DNA of 23,761 bases, taken from NCBI GenBank assembly GCA_965371785.1, contig CBDUZS010000039.1:1-23761 (forward strand), written 5' to 3'. The notes under the pieces were generated by a model. It ran no database searches and was not told the DNA's origin. It was given only the letters and a program-made list of their open reading frames with translations. This DNA is from CBDUZS01 sp965371785 (GTDB lineage Bacteria > Fermentibacterota > Fermentibacteria > Fermentibacterales > JCC-6). The stretch's first letter is position 1. Each line of letters opens with the position of its first letter. Position numbers and translations under genes: made by a program. Below, one piece after another: positions 7,143-14,993 of the stretch.

Positions 7143-8744
7143 CTATCCCTGATCCTCTACCGGTTCTTCTACTTCCTCGGCAGGTTCTGGAGCTGCTTCG
7201 ACCGGTTCCGTCTCTTCTGAGGGAGCGTCGATCTCCTCAACGAGAATCTCCTCTTCGATCACGGGAGGAGGTATGAAAGTACTCTCCATGCGTGCATTTA
7301 TCAGAATGGCAATCGCATCCGCGACGACGACAAACGGATTGCCGCCGCCCATGTCGACCGCGCCGCTGATCTCGAAAACCTCGTTGTCTGTGTTTCCCGT
7401 CAACGCGAAGTACCCGTACTTCTCGAAGTCGACAAGGTTGCCCGCCTCTTCGTTGAGGTCGAATGCCTCGGCCAGTTCTCCGAGGTTGGCGACGATGACG
7501 AATCCGCCTTCGTCCTCGATACCGAGACCGGTATCTTCCAGGTAATCACTGAAGCTCTTGCCATCTGCTACGTCCGAAAGAGTGTATCCGCCGGCAACGG
7601 CAAGGAAGTTGTCGACAATACCCAGTTCGATTCCATCGATACCTGGCGCGATTTCTGCCTCGAAGGTGTAGCATGCGCTGCCCTGGAATTCGATTGTCGT
7701 GAACGCCTGCCCGGACATGGCCATCATTCCGGATAAGTTGTCGAGCAGGTCTTCTATTGCGCCCTTGTTGCTCAGGCCGTACTGGATGACGCCAGCGAAT
7801 TCACTGCCATCGGTTCGAATGGCGAAGTAAGTGTCACCGGAGAAAGCGTCGAAAAGGTCGTCGATGGATTCGAACCCGAGCATGGCAACACCCATCTGGG
7901 CTTCGGGCGGCATGTTCTCAGCCATCATTTCCTTCACGGCATCGATGTCAACGCTTACGCGAACGGCGCCCGTTGCGTCGGATGGTATGTTCGCACTGCC
8001 CGCATTCGCTGATGAGGCAACCACCCTGCTGGACTGGATAGCTTCCATGTTGAGTGTTCTCACCAGAATCTGAAACCCGAGTCTGCTATCGTCCACGAAA
8101 CAGGTGAGCAGCATCGTCTCGACTTCATCCGTCCTGGACATCAGACCTATGTTGGCGAAAATCTCGACTGCAGGTACTCCCACGGTCGATTTCTCTCGAA
8201 GCCGGCTGAACTCCTCATCGGTATCGATCAGAGTTCCGATGGACTCCTCGAAATCATCTATTCTAGCCTGGGATGGAGCAACCGCCACAACGACGTATCC
8301 TTCCGATTCCGTGACGAGAAAGCTCACGTCGTCATCATTTGCCTGTGCAATCAGAACTGCGAAAAAGTCTTCGACCGCATTCACATCCTCAGAGGAGAGG
8401 AAGAGAGCAATCAGCTCCGGTTCGTCTCCGCTGTCGTCCATGTTGATCACTACGCCCATCTCGCCATCGGTTCTGAGAGCAAGGGCATCGTTCCACCCAT
8501 CCCAGTCGAATGGGTCAAAGCCCAGTACGCCGGACACGATCATCGGCATCGATCCTCCCTGTGAGGCAATTTCTTCCACACTCGAGAGAACTTCATCGAT
8601 GTCGATCTCGGAAGGGTTGAAGGTCAGATAGATATCATGACCGGCCGGCATCACATCCAGCAAGCTTGCTTCGCGTGGAGCCTGACCGCACGACAGTACT
8701 AGCAGAGTAAGCAGCAGCATCATTCCAGACACCTGAATTTTCAT
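7143..8744 (-). CDS. lipoprotein with internal duplication and acidic tail (DUF3352/DUF4836-like)
   Basis: A 533-residue lipoprotein. The start is ATG 8742-8744, directly after GGAGGGAAAT; an in-frame extension to 8828 lacks a signal peptide. The N-terminus is hydrophobic and ends in the lipobox LVLSCG. The body seems to hold two copies of one fold. Copy 1, near residues 20-150, has MPAGHDIYLTF and LALRTDGEMGVVI. Copy 2, near 260-430, has IPSDATGAVRVSV and FAIRTDGSEFAGVIQ. The layout recalls the DUF3352 and DUF4836 families of surface lipoproteins; the match is from memory and tentative. The last 38 residues are rich in Glu and Pro and look disordered. The gene follows the SUMF1-domain lipoprotein by 104 bases and is the last gene before the hairpin at 7093-7120. 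Function unknown. Confidence 0.75.
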   Translation of the reverse strand: MKIQVSGMMLLLTLLVLSCGQAPREASLLDVMPAGHDIYLTFNPSEIDIDEVLSSVEEIASQGGSMPMIVSGVLGFDPFDWDGWNDALALRTDGEMGVVINMDDSGDEPELIALFLSSEDVNAVEDFFAVLIAQANDDDVSFLVTESEGYVVVAVAPSQARIDDFEESIGTLIDTDEEFSRLREKSTVGVPAVEIFANIGLMSRTDEVETMLLTCFVDDSRLGFQILVRTLNMEAIQSSRVVASSANAGSANIPSDATGAVRVSVDIDAVKEMMAENMPPEAQMGVAMLGFESIDDLFDAFSGDTYFAIRTDGSEFAGVIQYGLSNKGAIEDLLDNLSGMMAMSGQAFTTIEFQGSACYTFEAEIAPGIDGIELGIVDNFLAVAGGYTLSDVADGKSFSDYLEDTGLGIEDEGGFVIVANLGELAEAFDLNEEAGNLVDFEKYGYFALTGNTDNEVFEISGAVDMGGGNPFVVVADAIAILINARMESTFIPPPVIEEEILVEEIDAPSEETEPVEAAPEPAEEVEEPVEDQG

Positions 8745-8848
8745 ATTTCCCTCCTGGTTTGAGCGCAATTCATGCGAAAGATAAACGGAAATGACTGATT
8801 CCTGCAAATATACGTAGGGAATATCCACTCCGTGCGAGTGTGAAGGAG

Positions 8849-9583
8849 TCAGCGAGCCAGACGGAAGCCTGTACTCCAGGCTCTATCGCCCGGCTGCATT
8901 CTGAGGGTCGAACCCGTCAGAAGGTCTTCAGCCTGACTGACCCAGCTGCCTCCTTTGACCATGCATATCGAGAACAGAGGATAGGTCCATTCGGAGACGT
9001 TCCCTGCCAGATCGGCAAGACCAACAGGTGAGAGAGGATAGGACCCTACAGGCGCAGTAGCGGCAAAACCGTCCAGCGTCCTCGTCTCCCAATCGTCCCC
9101 GGCAAGGTAATTGGCCGGATATTCAGCAAGCTGAGGTTCTATCTGACCCCAGGGATATCGCTGGAATGGTGCCCCGGTAAGCCCGATCGTCGCCGCGTAC
9201 TCCCATTCGGCAGGAGTCGGCAACCGGCATCCGATTACTGCTGCAGCATTTCCAGCTTCCGTGGCACTCAGGTTTACGACCGGATGATCGGGGTATTCGA
9301 GAAGGTAGGAATCCATACCGGGGAAACCCGGATCGGGAGGCATATCGAATCCTCCACGATCTGCGAGCCAGTAGTAAAGTCTGTTGGAGACTTCGAACCT
9401 CGCAATCTCGAACGTTTCCAGGTTGATCGTATCTCCCCAGCTCGTTACGAACCGCCCCCCCTCGATAACGATGAATAGCGTGTCGTCAGCCGTCAGCGGT
9501 AAGGGATCCGGTAAGAACTCCTCCTGACTTCCACAGGAAGCCGTAAGAAGAGCAAGAATGAGTAGGGAAAAGAGCCTGTTCAC
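8849..9583 (-). CDS. SUMF1/FGE-domain lipoprotein lacking the catalytic cysteines
   Basis: A 244-residue lipoprotein with lipobox LLTASC (Cys17). Residues 34-244 form a compact formylglycine-generating-enzyme (SUMF1) domain: GGRFVTSWG, EVSNRLYYW, the hallmark RLPTPAEWEYAA at 120-131, PWG, GLADLAGNVSEWT at 188-200, KGGSW at 210-214 and the terminal GFRLAR. True FGE enzymes carry two copper-binding cysteines just after the GGSW motif; here that segment reads VSQAEDLLTG with no cysteine. It is therefore unlikely to be a formylglycine oxidase and is more likely a structural or binding member of the family, as are gliding and secretion-associated SUMF1 lipoproteins such as GldK in Bacteroidota. 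The GTG start (9581-9583) sits 9 bases after the upstream gene stop, with only a weak ribosome-binding site, which suggests coupling. Confidence 0.85.
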   Translation of the reverse strand: MNRLFSLLILALLTASCGSQEEFLPDPLPLTADDTLFIVIEGGRFVTSWGDTINLETFEIARFEVSNRLYYWLADRGGFDMPPDPGFPGMDSYLLEYPDHPVVNLSATEAGNAAAVIGCRLPTPAEWEYAATIGLTGAPFQRYPWGQIEPQLAEYPANYLAGDDWETRTLDGFAATAPVGSYPLSPVGLADLAGNVSEWTYPLFSICMVKGGSWVSQAEDLLTGSTLRMQPGDRAWSTGFRLAR

Positions 9584-9592
9584 GGTGCGTGT

Positions 9593-9823
9593 TTACTCTG
9601 TTTTCTTCGACCTGAACACAATCGCGAGGGGTATGATTCCACAGTAGCCGAGGATCAGCATGATGGGAGCAATCGATATATGACCACCCCTGAGGAGGAA
9701 CCAGCCACCTGTTATCACCAGAAGCCCCACGGCGAACAGAATGTAGTTGAGCATGCTGAAAGGTGTGGTCTCGAGATCCTGTTTACTCTTAGCCTGGCTA
9801 TCGGATCTGCTGCTATCTGTCAT
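9593..9823 (-). CDS. small two-helix membrane protein (DUF3098-like)
   Basis: A 76-residue protein. Residues 1-22 are polar. Two hydrophobic helices follow at about 25-44 and 49-70, joined by a short Arg-Gly-Gly-His turn, and the tail RSKKTE is positive. The ATG at 9821-9823 is preceded by CGGAGGAAACGA, a strong ribosome-binding site; an in-frame extension to 9904 has no such signal. Length and layout resemble DUF3098 proteins, common in Bacteroidota and relatives, which have no assigned function. It lies 77 bases after folC and 9 bases before the SUMF1 lipoprotein gene. Confidence 0.7.
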   Translation of the reverse strand: MTDSSRSDSQAKSKQDLETTPFSMLNYILFAVGLLVITGGWFLLRGGHISIAPIMLILGYCGIIPLAIVFRSKKTE

Positions 9824-9900
9824 TCGTTTCCTCCGGAACGGTATCTTCTCTTCACGCAAATGGGACACGGTTGACCTATACTCGCGCTGCGGCTTCGCTG

Positions 9901-11133
9901 TCAACGTTCAATGGCTTGTGAAGCTTCTCCTGCGGGTTGTTCGATCCAGTTTCGCTTCCACGAAGTGAGCATGGCTTCACCCACTACGAAGAAAGAGCCT
10001 GTAACCGCAATGGTCGAGTCACCCATCGTGCGGCATAATTCCAGAGCTTCCGGTATGCTGTCGCGGACATGGCAGTCAACTCCGTTCGATCTGAACTCCC
10101 TTGCCAGCTCCGATGCTTCCAGCTTTCTCTCGGACAGAGGTGTTGTCGCAACCACCGGATCGAATACGGGACTCAGTAGTTCGACCATTCTCTTCCAGGG
10201 CTTGTCTGCAAGGATTCCAACGACTGCCGGAACCGGTCCTGGCCAATCGGCAACGTGAGTAATCAGCTGCTCGATTGCCTCGGGATTATGTGCAACATCG
10301 AAGAGGATTGAGGGCTGCCCTTTACGAAGGTCCAGCCTTCCGGGCCATGTAATTGAACCGCAAGCCTGTTCGAAAGCTTTCTCCACCTCATATCTCGATC
10401 TTTCGAACAGGTTCAGGGCAGCACTGAATGCAAGCGATGCGTTCCGCTTCTGATGGTCACCCGGCAATCCTCCGATGACAACCTTCTCCGGGAAAATCCG
10501 TTTCAGTGATCCGGCGGAGACAGCCTCGTCGATCACCGATTCCACGTCTCCCGTTTGTGCAGCGGCTATCAACGAAGTTTCAGGGGCTGCAATTGCCACT
10601 TTTTCGGCTGCGATGAGCGGCCTCGTCTTTCCGAGAATACGGCTGTGCTCTACCTGGACACCCGTAAAAATGGTACCATCTCCCTGAAAGATCCGGCTGG
10701 CATCGAATCTCCCGCCGAGACCTGCTTCGGCAATCACCCAGTCAACATTCTCACGTTTGAAGAACCATGCCGCAATCGCCGTGATGATCTCGAAGAAGGT
10801 TGCGCTGTGAGCTTCGAGCAGATCCCTGTACTCCGAAATGAACTGGACTATTTCTTCACGACCGATCCAGCGATTGTCGACTGCTATCCTCTCCCTGAAA
10901 TCAAGTAGATGGGGAGACGTGTTGCGGCCTGTCCTGTAGCCGAGATGCCGGGCGATTTCAGCAAGCAGCGCAGTGGTGCTGCCCTTGCCGTTGGTACCTA
11001 CCACATGAATCGTCCTGAAATCCTTCTGTGGATTCCCCATATCGTTCATCACGCTCAGTATACGATCCAGACCATATTTCATGCCCATGCGGCGGCGGCT
11101 GAAGAGCCAGGCTTCGGCTTCAGGATACAGCAT
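9901..11133 (-). CDS. folC: bifunctional folylpolyglutamate/dihydrofolate synthase
   Basis: A 410-residue Mur-ligase-family enzyme, normal length for FolC. It adds glutamate to folates and, in many bacteria, also to dihydropteroate, using ATP in the cytosol. Seen here are the P-loop GTNGKGST (46-53), the folate-family segment SPHLLDFRERI (73-83), the central-domain EAGLGGRFDA and the C-terminal-domain motif DVAHNPEAIEQL. The ATG at 11131-11133 lies inside the end of the upstream fusion gene (14-base overlap), so the two are translationally coupled. The N-terminus (EAEAWLFSRRRMGMKYGLDRI) aligns naturally with other FolC starts. Whether it has both activities cannot be read by eye. Confidence 0.93.
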   Translation of the reverse strand: MLYPEAEAWLFSRRRMGMKYGLDRILSVMNDMGNPQKDFRTIHVVGTNGKGSTTALLAEIARHLGYRTGRNTSPHLLDFRERIAVDNRWIGREEIVQFISEYRDLLEAHSATFFEIITAIAAWFFKRENVDWVIAEAGLGGRFDASRIFQGDGTIFTGVQVEHSRILGKTRPLIAAEKVAIAAPETSLIAAAQTGDVESVIDEAVSAGSLKRIFPEKVVIGGLPGDHQKRNASLAFSAALNLFERSRYEVEKAFEQACGSITWPGRLDLRKGQPSILFDVAHNPEAIEQLITHVADWPGPVPAVVGILADKPWKRMVELLSPVFDPVVATTPLSERKLEASELAREFRSNGVDCHVRDSIPEALELCRTMGDSTIAVTGSFFVVGEAMLTSWKRNWIEQPAGEASQAIER

Positions 11134-12355
11134 ATTCCGAAACCATTTCGAGGAGTGACCCTATGAATTCGCCCTGTTTTTCCTGTACCGTTGACTGGGC
11201 GGAGAGCACTTCGTCATGCGTAAAGCCTTCCGTTCCGGCAGTATTCGTGATCAGAGAAAGAGCAAGAACGTCACACCCTCTTCCAGAGAGCAGCAGGGAC
11301 TCGGGAACGGTGGACATGGAAACGGCGGAGACTCCTTTTCCTCTAAGAAACTCCAGCTCGGCCGGGGTTTCGTACGTCGGGCCGCTCACACATGCAAACG
11401 TTCCCGAATGAACACCGGCTCCCGTCCCAGCTGCCGCCTCTTCCGCCAGTTCACGCAGCTCCCGCGAGTAGACCGCAGAGCCCGTTCTTCCCTGCAGCCC
11501 GGTCGGAACGGAGCCTGACAGGTTGACATGATCCTCGAAGATCATGGCATCACCAACTTCGTAAGAAGGATTCACAGCACCCGAAGAGGTTGTCAGAATC
11601 CAGCACGTAGTTCCGAGATCGCTCATGACACCTGGCAAGAGGGATATGCTGTCCGCATCGAAACCCTGGTAGCGGTGCCTGCGTCCCATAAGGAAGACGA
11701 AGCGTCCACAGGTGCTGATCGTCAACCTTCCAAGGTGTCCGGGGATTCCATGAGGTTGAAAACCGGGAAGGCTGGTGTATTCGAGCCCGAAAGCCTCACC
11801 AAATAGTTCGACAACCCATGAGAGACCGGAGCCGAGAACAACTCCAACCGGCGGAGGAGCATCAATCCGTGTGACCAGCGTTCTGGCAAGCTCAGTTTCT
11901 GCCGGGCTTTTCGATAATTCCCTGAGAAGTTTGAGGCCGTCACTGCCCTGTCCGTAGAAATCCTTGAGAACGGTCTGGAGCCAGTATCCACGATTTTTGT
12001 AGAGCTCGATAGCCGCGCTGTTTTCCCTTCTCACTTCCAGGAAGGCTGCATTCGCTCCGGTTCTCGACCCCCAACTCTCGGCAACGTTCATCAGCTGTGC
12101 TGCGATGCCAGCCTTTCTCAGCCGGGGAACAACGACCAGGTTCGCTACATGGAGCATTCCTGAATCGTTCAATCCTGCACAGACGTACCCGACAACATCA
12201 CCGCAGCATTCCGCGATCCAGCTCCGTGTTCCCGCAAACGGCTGGATGAACATGTTGATCTGCGACTCGGACCATGGGCATGGAAAACACTGCCGTTCGA
12301 TCTCAGCCATTCTGTGGAGGTGTTTCTCCCTGGCGAGCCTGATCTCAGGATACAA
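11120..12355 (-). CDS. RimI-like N-acetyltransferase fused to purine nucleoside phosphorylase
   Basis: A 411-residue two-domain protein. Residues 1-150 are a GNAT of the RimI type: IERQCFPCPWS, the acetyl-CoA loop RLRKAGIA, FLEVRRENSAAIELYKNRGY with the usual Glu107 and Tyr119, and the terminal DFYGQGSDGLKLLREL. Residues 155-411 are a trimeric-type purine nucleoside phosphorylase: phosphate loop LGSGLS (174-179), GRRHRYQG with His227 and Tyr229, SGPTYETPAE with the base-binding Glu329, SMSTVPES (346-353) and LSLITNTAG with Asn371. The usual TNAAGG reads TTSSGA here. The acetyltransferase would modify ribosomal protein S18 or a related N-terminus; the phosphorylase would split purine nucleosides with phosphate. 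No frameshift lies between the domains. The TTG start (12353-12355) overlaps tsaB by 11 bases. RimI next to TsaB is a familiar arrangement; the PNP fusion is not one I know. Confidence 0.88.
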   Translation of the reverse strand: MYPEIRLAREKHLHRMAEIERQCFPCPWSESQINMFIQPFAGTRSWIAECCGDVVGYVCAGLNDSGMLHVANLVVVPRLRKAGIAAQLMNVAESWGSRTGANAAFLEVRRENSAAIELYKNRGYWLQTVLKDFYGQGSDGLKLLRELSKSPAETELARTLVTRIDAPPPVGVVLGSGLSWVVELFGEAFGLEYTSLPGFQPHGIPGHLGRLTISTCGRFVFLMGRRHRYQGFDADSISLLPGVMSDLGTTCWILTTSSGAVNPSYEVGDAMIFEDHVNLSGSVPTGLQGRTGSAVYSRELRELAEEAAAGTGAGVHSGTFACVSGPTYETPAELEFLRGKGVSAVSMSTVPESLLLSGRGCDVLALSLITNTAGTEGFTHDEVLSAQSTVQEKQGEFIGSLLEMVSEYAVS

Positions 12356-13019
12356 CGTCTTCTGCTTTCTGATTGAACTCCCTCATGTACAGGGGTTCGA
12401 GTTCGGAATCATATCCCTCAGACCGTGCGAGCTCTGCTGCAAGAAGTGCAACGTAAAAGGCCCTGGGACCGTCCAGTGTCTGAGGAAGCCACCTGACAGG
12501 CGCACCGTTCAGTTCGCTTCTTCCGTTTCCCAGAGCAGTTATTCCTTCGAGACCCGATGTGAGTCTCTCCACAAGACTGGTCACTCTGTACACCCCCGGG
12601 ACGATAATCTCCTCGGAGTGGACGCTGCTGGAACGGAAGACCGCTGCAAACACTTCCTCTTTCCTGGCTCTGATGCATACGAGTACGGGTTCATCGGAGA
12701 GAGCAGCTGCAGCAAGAACTCTCAGAGTTCCTACTCCCTTCAGGGGAATTGACCAGCCTGCAGACAATCCTGTTGCGGACGATACCCCTATCCTCAAACC
12801 TGTGTAGGATCCCGGACCGAGAGACACGCCAATACCTGTCAGGCTGCAAGGGTCCAGTTCTGCTGCCTTCAGAGCCTGGGACACTGCTGGAATCAGTTCC
12901 TCGGAATGAACGGTGTCTACCTGAGGGAAGAACTCCGTGAGCAGTTTCTCACCGGAAACGATAGCGACACCGCCTCCGCGAGCAGTTGTTTCAATCCCCA
13001 GCCATGCGTCTGTCGTCAA
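12345..13019 (-). CDS. tsaB: tRNA t6A biosynthesis protein TsaB
   Basis: A 224-residue protein of the ASKHA (actin/Hsp70-like) fold. It starts LGIETTARGGGVAIV and has the family hallmark VSLGPGSYTGLRIGVSSATGL near 65-86. TsaB is the non-catalytic partner of TsaD in the complex with TsaE that adds threonylcarbamoyl to A37 of ANN-decoding tRNAs. Length is normal. The TTG start (13017-13019) is preceded by GAGGAAGGTCAGCA, a good ribosome-binding site inside the end of tsaE, with a 29-base overlap. tsaD is not in this window. Coupling with tsaE upstream and with the rimI domain downstream is the common bacterial order. Confidence 0.93.
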   Translation of the reverse strand: MTTDAWLGIETTARGGGVAIVSGEKLLTEFFPQVDTVHSEELIPAVSQALKAAELDPCSLTGIGVSLGPGSYTGLRIGVSSATGLSAGWSIPLKGVGTLRVLAAAALSDEPVLVCIRARKEEVFAAVFRSSSVHSEEIIVPGVYRVTSLVERLTSGLEGITALGNGRSELNGAPVRWLPQTLDGPRAFYVALLAAELARSEGYDSELEPLYMREFNQKAEDVVS

Positions 13020-13443
13020 TGCTGACCTTCCTCGTTCCGGGGTCTCCCACTATCTCCAGAGTGATAACCACTCCGATCCTCGCATCCAGATCATCGAGTT
13101 TATCCGCCCATTCGATCAGTACTATCGCTCCTGAGTCGAGTACTTCCTCAAGGCCGAGCATCTCCAGCTCGAGTGCACTGCCGCCCAGTCTGAAAAGGTC
13201 TATATGGTGTATTTCCATATCCTTGATCGAATAGACTGCATCGAGTATGAAACTCGGGCTCGGGATGCTTCCTTCAACACCTCTGGCTCGCAGGAATGCC
13301 CTCGCAAAGGTTGATTTGCCCGACCCGAGTTTTCCAACCAGATAAAACCTGTCACCAGCGGATACGCTCTCCGCGAATTCCTCTGCAAGTTTCTCCAACC
13401 CTTCGGTATCAAGGTAGAGTACTGATGGATACCTTCTGTTCAT
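12991..13443 (-). CDS. tsaE: tRNA t6A biosynthesis ATPase TsaE
   Basis: A 150-residue P-loop ATPase. The Walker A motif is GKLGSGKST (residues 37-45). It is followed by the family segments IPSPSFILDAVYS, HHIDLFRLG, LGLEEVLDSGAIVLIEWADKL and a short C-terminal strand. TsaE binds the TsaB-TsaD dimer and its ATPase activity resets the complex for multiple turnovers. The ATG at 13441-13443 overlaps the TGA of the porX-like gene by 4 bases (ATGA), so its translation is coupled to the response regulator. From memory, tsaE next to a PglZ-domain response regulator recurs in Bacteroidota genomes, which would support an FCB origin. Confidence 0.94.
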   Translation of the reverse strand: MNRRYPSVLYLDTEGLEKLAEEFAESVSAGDRFYLVGKLGSGKSTFARAFLRARGVEGSIPSPSFILDAVYSIKDMEIHHIDLFRLGGSALELEMLGLEEVLDSGAIVLIEWADKLDDLDARIGVVITLEIVGDPGTRKVSIDDRRMAGD

Positions 13444-14993
13444 TGCCTCTTCTTGGATCGGAGTATAACGGATGGAACCAGCATTTCTTCGAAGGAAACC
13501 CCTCCATGCTGGAAGGAATTCTCGAACTTCTTCATGTCCTCGTGGTTCAGCCTGGATTGAAGGAGCAGGTAATCTGCCCTCGCAAAAACGTAACTCTTCC
13601 TGGGATTCTCATCGGGCAGACCCCAGTCAGCTGGATTGCGAACAACGATTGAGGTCTTCTCGTCGGCGGAAAGGGATAATCCGAACCGGTATCTCACACT
13701 CCTGGACATCCCTCTCGCACCGCTGATATGGGTTATTCTCGACGATTGCACTGATCCATGATCGCTGGTCACGATAACCGTTGATCCTCTCGCGGCAAGG
13801 GTCCTGAACAGCTTTTTCAGGAAGGAGGCTTCGAACCAGGTCTCGGTTAGTTTTCGAAAACTGAGAACATCAGGTGCCAGATCCCGGATGAGGTCGAGTT
13901 CCGATCTCCCGTGAGTAAGATGGTCAATGAAGTTGACGACAATTGCCAGGAACCCGTTCTCCAGAAGATGGGAAAGCCCCTTCCTTACATTATCTCCCTC
14001 GCGGCTGGTGCTGATCTTCGAGTACATGGCTTTTTCGGCTCCCCCGAAACCCAGCCTCTTCAGGGCATCCTTGAGAAAAACTGATTCGAATCTGTTGAGC
14101 CCGGGTGCGCCGTACTCCTCCAGCCAGTCGTTCCGGTAGAATCGCCAGATGTCACGAGGGAGAAGACCTGAGAATATGGCATTCCTGCTGTATGGGGTTG
14201 CCGAGGGCAGAAGCGTACACATGAACTCGGTCTCGATGTGGAACAGGTTTTCAAGCGATGGGACCATCGTCAGCCATTGATCGTATCGCATGCAGTCAAT
14301 AACGAGCAGGACCACTTCAGAGGATTTCTGTATCTCCGGCAGGACTACTCTCTCCAGAAACCGGTGGGACATGAGAGGACCGTCTGATTGCCCGATCCAG
14401 TCAGGGTAGTTGCGCTCGACGAACCTCGAGTAATCGAGGGAAAGAAGCCTGATGGATTCCCCCTGTATCTTTCGCAGCTCCCCTTCGAGAAGTCCCTTCA
14501 TTGCCACATCCTGCTCTACTCTCGATCGGTAGATGTGAATCCAGTCGTCCAACTTCATTTCATGGTCCCTCAGGTCGGAGATCCTGGCTGCATCAGAAAC
14601 CACGATTTGAGCAGCTTTCTTCAATCGGAGCTTGTCGGACATGAGAATCCGTTTGATCACAAGGTATATCTGGCTGGGATTCACAGGTTTTGTGAGATAA
14701 TCATCGGCTTCCCCTCCAAGAGCTCTGTCCATCAGCTCTTCTTCTTCACTCTGAGTAACCATGACAACGGGGAGCTCCCGGTAATTCTCTCTTATCCTCT
14801 GCACAGTTTCCAGACCATCCATACCGATCATCATCTGGTCCATCAGGACGAGATCGATACTGTTTTCGCTCAGGATCTTCAGAGCCGAAAGACCACTCCT
14901 GGCTGCCAGCACGCTGAGACCATGCTTCTCGAGGTAGCGTATGTGACTCTGAAGATGGTCTATCTCATCATCGACCCAGAGAATCGTCGTCAA
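13440..14993 (-). CDS. porX: PorX-type response regulator with PglZ phosphatase domain
   Basis: A 517-residue two-domain regulator. Residues 1-116 are a receiver domain with acidic pocket DDE (8-10), phospho-acceptor Asp52 (LVLMDQMMIGMDG), Thr80 and Lys102 (TKP). A helical linker follows, then a PglZ domain of the alkaline phosphatase superfamily: IDCMRYDQW with Asp233, LPSATPYSRNAIFSG with the presumed nucleophile Thr266, NFIDHLTHGRSE, VTSDHGS and FQHGGVSFEEM. These are the family's metal-binding and catalytic blocks, all intact. In Bacteroidota the homologue PorX controls the type IX secretion system and binds zinc in this domain. There is no DNA-binding domain, so output probably runs through the phosphatase domain or a partner sigma factor, as described for PorX. 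The gene overlaps both porY (ATGA at 14990-14993) and tsaE by 4 bases. Confidence 0.9.
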   Translation of the reverse strand: MTTILWVDDEIDHLQSHIRYLEKHGLSVLAARSGLSALKILSENSIDLVLMDQMMIGMDGLETVQRIRENYRELPVVMVTQSEEEELMDRALGGEADDYLTKPVNPSQIYLVIKRILMSDKLRLKKAAQIVVSDAARISDLRDHEMKLDDWIHIYRSRVEQDVAMKGLLEGELRKIQGESIRLLSLDYSRFVERNYPDWIGQSDGPLMSHRFLERVVLPEIQKSSEVVLLVIDCMRYDQWLTMVPSLENLFHIETEFMCTLLPSATPYSRNAIFSGLLPRDIWRFYRNDWLEEYGAPGLNRFESVFLKDALKRLGFGGAEKAMYSKISTSREGDNVRKGLSHLLENGFLAIVVNFIDHLTHGRSELDLIRDLAPDVLSFRKLTETWFEASFLKKLFRTLAARGSTVIVTSDHGSVQSSRITHISGARGMSRSVRYRFGLSLSADEKTSIVVRNPADWGLPDENPRKSYVFARADYLLLQSRLNHEDMKKFENSFQHGGVSFEEMLVPSVILRSKKRQ

